Shown here one piece after another: positions 7,872 to 11,334 of a stretch of DNA of 11,334 nt; within the stretch, counting starts at the first letter, position 1; each line of letters begins with the position of its first letter. The notes under the pieces are model-generated. The model was not told where the DNA came from. It worked only from the letters and a program-made list of their open reading frames with translations, and ran no database searches. Origin of the DNA: UMGS1696 sp964558485 (lineage in GTDB: Bacteria > Bacillota > Clostridia > Oscillospirales > CAG-272); the NCBI GenBank assembly GCA_964558485.1, contig CAZLED010000077.1:1-11334 (forward strand), written 5' to 3'. The position numbers were made by a program, and so were the translations under genes.

Positions 7872-8228
7872 AACCCCCTTGGATTAAGTTAGATGTTAGA
7901 AATAAGAAGTCGTGCTTCGCAAAGTCAGAAGTCAGATGTCAGATGTCAGAAGTCAACGAAATTGGGTGCAAGGTTTTTATGAGCCTTGTACCCATTTTTG
8001 TTTTTTATTGGTGTAGATACAGAATCGGTTTGGATAAACGCTGTCGTAGGGCGTGATGACAACTACTCAACTGCACCAACAATTTGGTATCCAACATCAC
8101 GCCGTCTGACGTGTTTCGCCGAACAACATTGGTGTTGGTTGTACGTGAAATTGGTGTTGGTATGGAATCGATTTGGTTGCACGTGGTATCTGACTTCTTA
8201 ATTCTTATTTCTGAATTTGCGCAAGCAC
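7872..8228. repeat. Composite intergenic repeat E5
   Basis: Heptads (7886-7954, including four clean units at 7927-7954), then hairpin GGGTGCAAGG (7964-7973) with CCTTGTACCC (7984-7993) followed by ATTTTTG and six T; it looks like a plus-strand terminator but no plus-strand gene ends here. A box with GGCGTGATG (8050-8058) and CATCACGCC (8095-8103) follows, then heptads (about 8190-8218) and the motif TTTGCGCAAGCAC that abuts the next promoter. No gene is seen. Confidence 0.85.
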
Positions 8229-8257
8229 TTGACATTCCATAAAAAGTGTGTTATAAT
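8229..8257 (+). promoter_or_regulatory. Perfect consensus promoter for the candidate antitoxin RNA
   Basis: TTGACA at 8229-8234, spacer of 17, TATAAT at 8252-8257. No open frame with a ribosome site follows, which suits a strong promoter for a non-coding RNA. Predicted start near 8264. Confidence 0.85.
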
Positions 8258-8262
8258 AACGA

Positions 8263-8288
8263 TAGAGGGAAGCGGTTGCTCCCCTCTA
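8263..8288 (-). terminator. Terminator of the toxin mRNA
   Basis: Read on the minus strand, 8288-8278 pairs with 8273-8263 in an 11-bp stem with an AACC loop, followed by UCGUUAUUAU. The stem includes one G-U pair in the minus-strand RNA (8281 with 8270). On the plus strand the same position is an A-C mismatch, so the full stem forms only in the toxin direction. The U-tract is moderate. Confidence 0.55.
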
Positions 8289-8412
8289 CCGGCAACCTCT
8301 ACGTAGCGGCTGCCACTCATGAACTTTTTTAGGATTTACGAATGAAGGGTTGGTTGACCTTCATTCCACCCAGTGAGCTCAATCTGTTTCAGCAGACGGC
8401 TCACTTTTTCTT
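8264..8412 (+). ncRNA. Candidate antisense antitoxin RNA
   Basis: An RNA of about 148 bases is predicted between the perfect promoter and the 8372-8412 terminator. It has no plausible coding frame. It folds into a 5' hairpin (7 bp at 8263-8269/8282-8288), a central 9-bp perfect hairpin GAATGAAGG (8340-8348) with CCTTCATTC (8358-8366) and loop GUUGGUUGA, and the terminator hairpin. The loop contains UUGG, which fits the YUNR U-turn pattern used for fast kissing by antisense RNAs such as CopA and Sok. It is wholly complementary to the predicted 3' end of the toxin mRNA, as RatA and SR4 are in part to txpA and bsrG. Ends are predicted, not measured. Confidence 0.7.
8372..8412 (+). terminator. 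Intrinsic terminator of the antisense RNA
   Basis: AGTGAGC at 8372-8378 pairs with GCTCACT at 8399-8405, with an inner TCTG/CAGA stem, followed by TTTTCTTT. The toxin stop codon (8403-8401 on the minus strand) lies inside the right arm. Confidence 0.7.
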
Positions 8413-8520
8413 TGTATCCGAATCTGTAAGCGCCTGGTGCAGTCTATAAACTTGATAAATCAAGCCTAAGATAGCACTGACGAGTCGCAGAGTGTAGATT
8501 ACAACTTCCAAAGTAATCAT
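8401..8520 (-). CDS. Candidate type I toxin: 39-residue hydrophobic peptide
   Basis: A small membrane peptide. Residues 1-25 are mostly Ile, Leu, Val, Ala, Tyr and aromatic, with only E5 and R12 charged; the tail is polar and ends in KKK. This is the usual plan of Fst/TxpA/BsrG-type toxins, which insert in the inner membrane. The start at 8520 is preferred because AAAGGGGA lies seven bases upstream; an in-frame ATG at 8538 would add six residues (MKGELG) but lacks a good site. The long leader (about 148 bases from a start near 8668) and the convergent antisense RNA support a type I toxin. Family membership is by general pattern; I do not recognise an exact family. A non-toxin small membrane protein remains possible. 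Confidence 0.72.
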   Translation of the reverse strand: MITLEVVIYTLRLVSAILGLIYQVYRLHQALTDSDTKKK

Positions 8521-8575
8521 CCCAAGTTCCCCTTTCATGTGAAGATTCCCATGTCAGAAAGAGCTTGTAATGCAT
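8444..8575 (-). other. Overlapping leader frame with strong Shine-Dalgarno
   Basis: AAAGGAGG at 8585-8578, the best ribosome site in the locus, lies only two bases before an ATG at 8575. That frame runs 43 codons, overlaps the toxin start in another frame and ends with TAG at 8446-8444. The spacing is too short for normal initiation, so the site may be a standby site, or a Mok-like leader coupled to the toxin. A real product is doubtful. Confidence 0.25.
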
Positions 8576-8599
8576 CGCCTCCTTTCTCCGGTTGGATAA

Positions 8600-8618
8600 C
8601 TTTGGCAAAATACCAAAG
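8600..8618 (-). other. Hairpin in the toxin mRNA leader
   Basis: CTTTGG at 8600-8605 is complementary to CCAAAG at 8613-8618, a 6-bp stem with a seven-base loop, upstream of the strong Shine-Dalgarno. Upstream of it on the mRNA, CCCCUUCA (8642-8635) can pair with UGAAAGGGG (8537-8529), which covers the toxin ribosome site, with one bulged base. Confidence 0.45.
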
Positions 8619-8674
8619 GCTCTCTCCGCACGGGTGAAGGGGCAGCCGTCTTGTTATGTATTGGTTACAGAAGT

Positions 8675-8703
8675 ATTATAGCATATTTTGTCAGGCATGT
8701 CAA
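8675..8703 (-). promoter_or_regulatory. Perfect consensus promoter for the toxin mRNA
   Basis: On the minus strand TTGACA at 8703-8698, a 17-base spacer, and TATAAT at 8680-8675. Predicted start near 8668. It faces the antitoxin promoter at 8229-8257. Confidence 0.85.
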
Positions 8704-9070
8704 TAGATAATTCAGAAGTCAGATGTCAGATGTCAGAAGTCAACGAAAATGTGTGCAAGGTGCACGTACGGCTTGTACCCATTTTGTATATGGGTGTCGC
8801 TATGGAATCGATTTGGTAAATCGAATGTATGGGCGGCGACCCATGTATGGGTCAACCTACCCTTGGTATTCACGGCGCTTTCAGGTGACGACATCCCGCC
8901 GTCGAACGTGTTATGCCAAACAACATGGGTGTTGTTATAGAAATTGGTGTCGCTACAGAATCGATTTGGATAATCGAATGTAGGGCGGGATGACCTGCCC
9001 TTCGTATCTCTAACGCTTTCGGCTGACGACATCCCGCCGTCGAACGTCTACCACCGTATGGTATTGGTGT

Positions 9071-9100
9071 TTGACATCCGTATGTTTTAGGTTGTATATT
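9071..9100 (+). promoter_or_regulatory. Promoter-like segment inside repeat E6
   Basis: TTGACA at 9071-9076 and TATATT at 9095-9100, spacer 18. It is five bases from the first unit of the array, so the array could be transcribed from it. Confidence 0.4.
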
Positions 9101-9104
9101 TTCG

Positions 9105-9500
9105 TATATCCGTTATCCCATGATGTTGGACGAAACCATCACAATATGGACGTGCGTATATCCGTTATCCCATGTTATTTGAATAAAACCATTCCAATAA
9201 GGACGTGCATATATCCGTTATCCCATAACATTTGGACGAAACCATCACAATATGGACGTGCGTATATCCGTTATCCATTTTGTTTAATCGAACCATTGCA
9301 ATATGGGTGTTCGCATATCCGTTATCCCATGATGTTGGATGAAACCATTGCAATAAGGACGTTTGTATATCCGTTATCCCATGATGTTGGACGAAACCAT
9401 CACAATAAGGACGTTTGTATATCCGTTATCCATTTTGTTTAATCGAACCATCACAATATGGACGTGCGTATATCCGTTATCCCATGTCGTATGGTCAAGG
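9105..9500. repeat. Tandem array of 51-53-base units, array 2
   Basis: Unit starts at TATATCCGTTATCC or variants: 9105, 9157, 9210, 9263, 9314, 9366, 9418 and 9469. Most units share CGAAACCAT, CACAAT and GGACGTGCG or GGACGTTTG. Units of the same two types as array 1 occur, plus two divergent ones at 9157-9262. There is no separate spacer, so it is not a CRISPR array, and no cas gene is present. Confidence 0.92.
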
Positions 9501-9710
9501 AATTACGACGGCGGGATGTCGTCACCTGAGGTCGATGAGAATACCAAGGGTAGGTCATCCCGCCCTACATTCGATTATCTAAACCGATTCTGCAGCGACA
9601 CCCATATACAAAATGGGTACAAGCCGTACGTACACCTTCCACCAGTCTGACCTCTGACATCTCACTTCTGCCTTTGCGCAGCACGACTTCTGACTTCTTC
9701 CTTCTCACTT

Positions 9711-10409
9711 CTAACTTCCCATCACATATCCGCTTAGTTCAAATACGTATTCTCCGCTGCGCAGCAGGGCTACCAGCTCCTTGCCTGTCTTTGGCAGCGT
9801 TTTGGTGCGGGTGGCGCAGATGCCTTCGTGGCCTGGATGATGCAGGTCTGTGCCCATGGTCATCACCGCAAACTGCTGTTCTGCTGCGTATCGACACGCC
9901 ACTGCCACACGGGAATTGTGGTTCGGGTGCATATTCATGGCCTCGATCCCATCCAACGACGCCGGGTTCGCTCTCGTCATGCCGTTGCGGAACGGATGGG
10001 CCTGCAGGATCAGCCGCTCAGCGCTGTGGTACTCCCGATAGAACGCATCGATGCCCATGTCGTGCCGGTTCACCGTCTCCCGGAGAAAGGCTTCGTCTAC
10101 CCCAAAGACCAGGTAATCGTTGTTGTTTTCCGTAAAGCGATATTCGGCACCCAGATAGACCTGCATTCCATATTTCTCGCCGGCTTCCTTGGCTGCGTAG
10201 TAGTCCGCCAAATATGTGCCCACCGGGTCTGCCAACTGCTGGAAGCCGTTGTCTCTGGCAAAATGATTGGTGATGGCGACCCCATGGTACCCGTGTTCGT
10301 GGAGCAGCTCGACCAGCGTCGCCGGTGGGATCTCACTGCACCCGGACACCGGACTGGTGTGGGCATGGAGCTCTAACTTATACGGATATTCGTTTGTGGA
10401 AAGGATCAT
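9711..10409 (-). CDS. PHP-domain phosphoesterase (histidinol-phosphatase-like)
   Basis: A 232-residue metal-dependent phosphoesterase. All PHP motifs are present: HAH at 15-17, TNH at 47-49, GAE at 87-89, AHPF at 137-140 and TDLH at 187-190, which together bind the metal cluster. Length fits a stand-alone PHP phosphatase; the true substrate is unknown, since this family includes histidinol phosphatases, nucleases and polymerase-linked domains, and no his gene is nearby. Its start overlaps the stop of the upstream HAD gene by four bases (ATGA), so the two are translationally coupled; GAGG lies seven bases before the start. The stop lies in a heptad unit of repeat E6. The pairing of two phosphatases suggests a shared small-molecule pathway (inference). 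Confidence 0.9.
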   Translation of the reverse strand: MILSTNEYPYKLELHAHTSPVSGCSEIPPATLVELLHEHGYHGVAITNHFARDNGFQQLADPVGTYLADYYAAKEAGEKYGMQVYLGAEYRFTENNNDYLVFGVDEAFLRETVNRHDMGIDAFYREYHSAERLILQAHPFRNGMTRANPASLDGIEAMNMHPNHNSRVAVACRYAAEQQFAVMTMGTDLHHPGHEGICATRTKTLPKTGKELVALLRSGEYVFELSGYVMGS

Positions 10410-11146
10410 ATGATTTCCTCACTTTCTTCCCATTCCCGGATCACATCTGCCACCCTATCGATCCCGGTGACGATCGCATCGGCCTGCCCGGCAAAGTAGG
10501 CTCGACCTTCTTCGGTTTTCGTGAGGGCAATGACACGGATGCCGCCGTTTTGGGCAAAGGTCACGTCCGTCATGGTGTCCCCGACCATGATCACCTCATC
10601 CTTTGCAAGTCCGAATTGTTCGCACAGTATCTCAATGCAGGCCGGATCGGGCTTGGGTGGGAACTGTCCGTCGTCGGTGCAAATGGCGCTGAAATAGGGA
10701 CCGATGTCCAGCTTTTCCAGGCAATGTCGGGTCATACGAGGGCCGTCCGTGGTCACCAGAGCCAGCAGTCTATCCTCTGCCAGAAGCTTGCCCAGCACGT
10801 GCTTGATATCCGCACAGGTAGGCTTCACTGCGCCGTCCCCCACATGGGCATGGCAGAATCGGCCTGTCATCTCCACCACCGCATCCCGGTCACAGTCCAC
10901 ACCGTTTGCCATCAGGGTCTCCCACAGGATCACGCCCATTTGTTCATAGGTACCGCCGCACAGGACGCTGTCCACACGGGTCACGCCGTCCACCACGCCC
11001 ATGGCCTCCAGCATTGGTGTGACCAGACCTTCGTCTGCCGCCAGCGCCGTCACGATATCCTGTACCGCCAGCGTTGCCACCGTGACCCAAAAGCTATCAA
11101 AGTCCAACAGTGTTCCATCTTTATCAAAAATGACCATCTTGATCAT
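10406..11146 (-). CDS. HAD-superfamily hydrolase (phosphoglycolate phosphatase-like)
   Basis: A 246-residue haloacid dehalogenase-type phosphatase. Motif I DKDGTLLD at 8-15 gives the nucleophile D8 and acid D10; motif II is VTTDG at 131-135; motif III lysine is K165 in PPKPDP; motif IV is GDTMTD at 189-194. A helical cap occupies about residues 18-100, as in the Gph/PGP subfamily. Substrate is not fixed by sequence. The start at 11146 is preferred over the ATG at 11137 because AAGGAG lies nine bases upstream. It is first in a two-gene operon with the PHP gene. Confidence 0.92.
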   Translation of the reverse strand: MIKMVIFDKDGTLLDFDSFWVTVATLAVQDIVTALAADEGLVTPMLEAMGVVDGVTRVDSVLCGGTYEQMGVILWETLMANGVDCDRDAVVEMTGRFCHAHVGDGAVKPTCADIKHVLGKLLAEDRLLALVTTDGPRMTRHCLEKLDIGPYFSAICTDDGQFPPKPDPACIEILCEQFGLAKDEVIMVGDTMTDVTFAQNGGIRVIALTKTEEGRAYFAGQADAIVTGIDRVADVIREWEESEEII

Positions 11147-11183
11147 ACGTATATTCTCCTTATCCCGAAAATCGTTCGTCTAT

Positions 11184-11212
11184 AGTATAGCACAAATCCC
11201 GGCGCACGTCAA
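11184..11212 (-). promoter_or_regulatory. Promoter of the HAD-PHP operon
   Basis: On the minus strand TTGACG at 11212-11207, a 17-base spacer and TATACT at 11189-11184, about 38 bases before the start codon. The heptad repeat begins a few bases upstream of the -35 box. Confidence 0.85.
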
Positions 11213-11334
11213 GGGCGAAGTCAGAAGTTAGAGGTAAGAGGTCAGAAGTCGGGTGCTGCGCAAATTCAGATGTCATAGGTAAGAAGTCAGAAGTCGTGCT
11301 GCGCAAAGTCAGATGTCGGATGCAAGGTTTTCAT
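11213..11334. repeat. Composite intergenic repeat E7 (truncated at the window end)
   Basis: Heptads of GAAGTCA, GAAGTTA, GAGGTAA and GAGGTCA type, interrupted twice by the GTGCTGCGCAAA motif, then the beginning of a hairpin module (GATGCAAGGTTTTCAT). No gene is seen. Confidence 0.8.

Larger units (their letters stand above)
8704..9710. repeat. Composite intergenic repeat E6, the most complete copy
   Basis: About 1 kb without a gene. Left arm: heptads (8712-8741), hairpin module (8744-8793), a box variant (about 8825-8910) and a second box with GGCGGGATG (8984-8992) and CATCCCGCC (9030-9038). Centre: promoter-like segment (9071-9100) and a tandem array (9105-9500). Right arm, inverted: box with GGCGGGATG (9510-9518) and CATCCCGCC (9566-9574), hairpin module (about 9600-9645), heptads and the TTTGCGCAGCAC motif (about 9650-9710), which reach the stop of the PHP gene. 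Confidence 0.9.

Noticed and set aside
7964..8010. Hairpin plus T-tract as a true plus-strand terminator
   Set aside because: It looks like one, but no plus-strand gene ends upstream, and it is the standard hairpin module of the repeat family.
9071..9442. 123-codon frame through the 52-base array
   Set aside because: The peptide only mirrors the repeat unit, changes frame with 51-53-base units, and similar frames occur on the opposite strand.
9105..9500. CRISPR array
   Set aside because: Most of each unit is conserved, there are no unique spacers of uniform length, and there is no cas gene or leader.
10325..11185. 286-codon open frame on the plus strand
   Set aside because: It runs antisense across both the PHP and HAD genes, whose catalytic motifs are complete on the minus strand.

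Overview
The window looks like chromosomal DNA from a gut-type Firmicute of the class Clostridia, perhaps Oscillospiraceae/Ruminococcaceae. The reasons are a FakA/DegV-type fatty acid kinase pair, strong AAGGAG-type ribosome sites, TTGACA/TATAAT promoters, mid GC content, and a signal-peptide protein ending in a sortase-like tail. This is an inference from gene content; no rRNA or taxonomic marker is present.

Layout. Seven conventional genes are interrupted by seven long, non-coding, mosaic repeat regions that together fill roughly 35% of the window: about 1-453, 2225-2530, 4292-5050, 6084-7044, 7872-8228, 8704-9710 and 11213-11334. The genes are a hotdog acyl-CoA thioesterase (454-954, minus); a DegV-family fatty-acid-binding protein (1337-2224, plus) and a FakA-like kinase (2552-4291, plus); an exported CBM9/DOMON-like protein (5187-6077, plus); a sugar phosphate isomerase/epimerase-type TIM barrel (7021-7866, minus); and a HAD phosphatase plus PHP-domain phosphoesterase operon (11146-9711, minus) with a 4-base overlap. 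The thioesterase, DegV and FakA genes all plausibly handle free fatty acids or acyl groups.

The most notable locus is 8229-8703, a gene-poor stretch that reads as a compact type I toxin-antitoxin module. Two promoters with perfect consensus (TTGACA, 17-base spacer, TATAAT) face each other. The minus-strand promoter drives a 39-residue hydrophobic peptide ending in KKK (8520-8401). The plus-strand promoter drives a short RNA of about 148 bases that stops at a hairpin plus T-tract lying exactly on the toxin stop codon, so the RNA is fully antisense to the toxin 3' untranslated region. A 9-bp hairpin with a U-turn-like loop and a strand-specific toxin terminator support this reading.

The repeats are modular: degenerate 7-base tandem units (consensus GAAGTCA) at the outside, then a hairpin of the GGGTGCAAGG/CCTTGTACCC type, then a box with a GGCGGGATG/CATCCCGCC stem that shows compensatory base changes between copies, then in two copies a central tandem array of 51-53-base units, then the same modules in inverted order. 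A second, MITE-like element with its own inverted ends is nested in one copy. Genes end directly against the repeats, and several take their stop codon from them.
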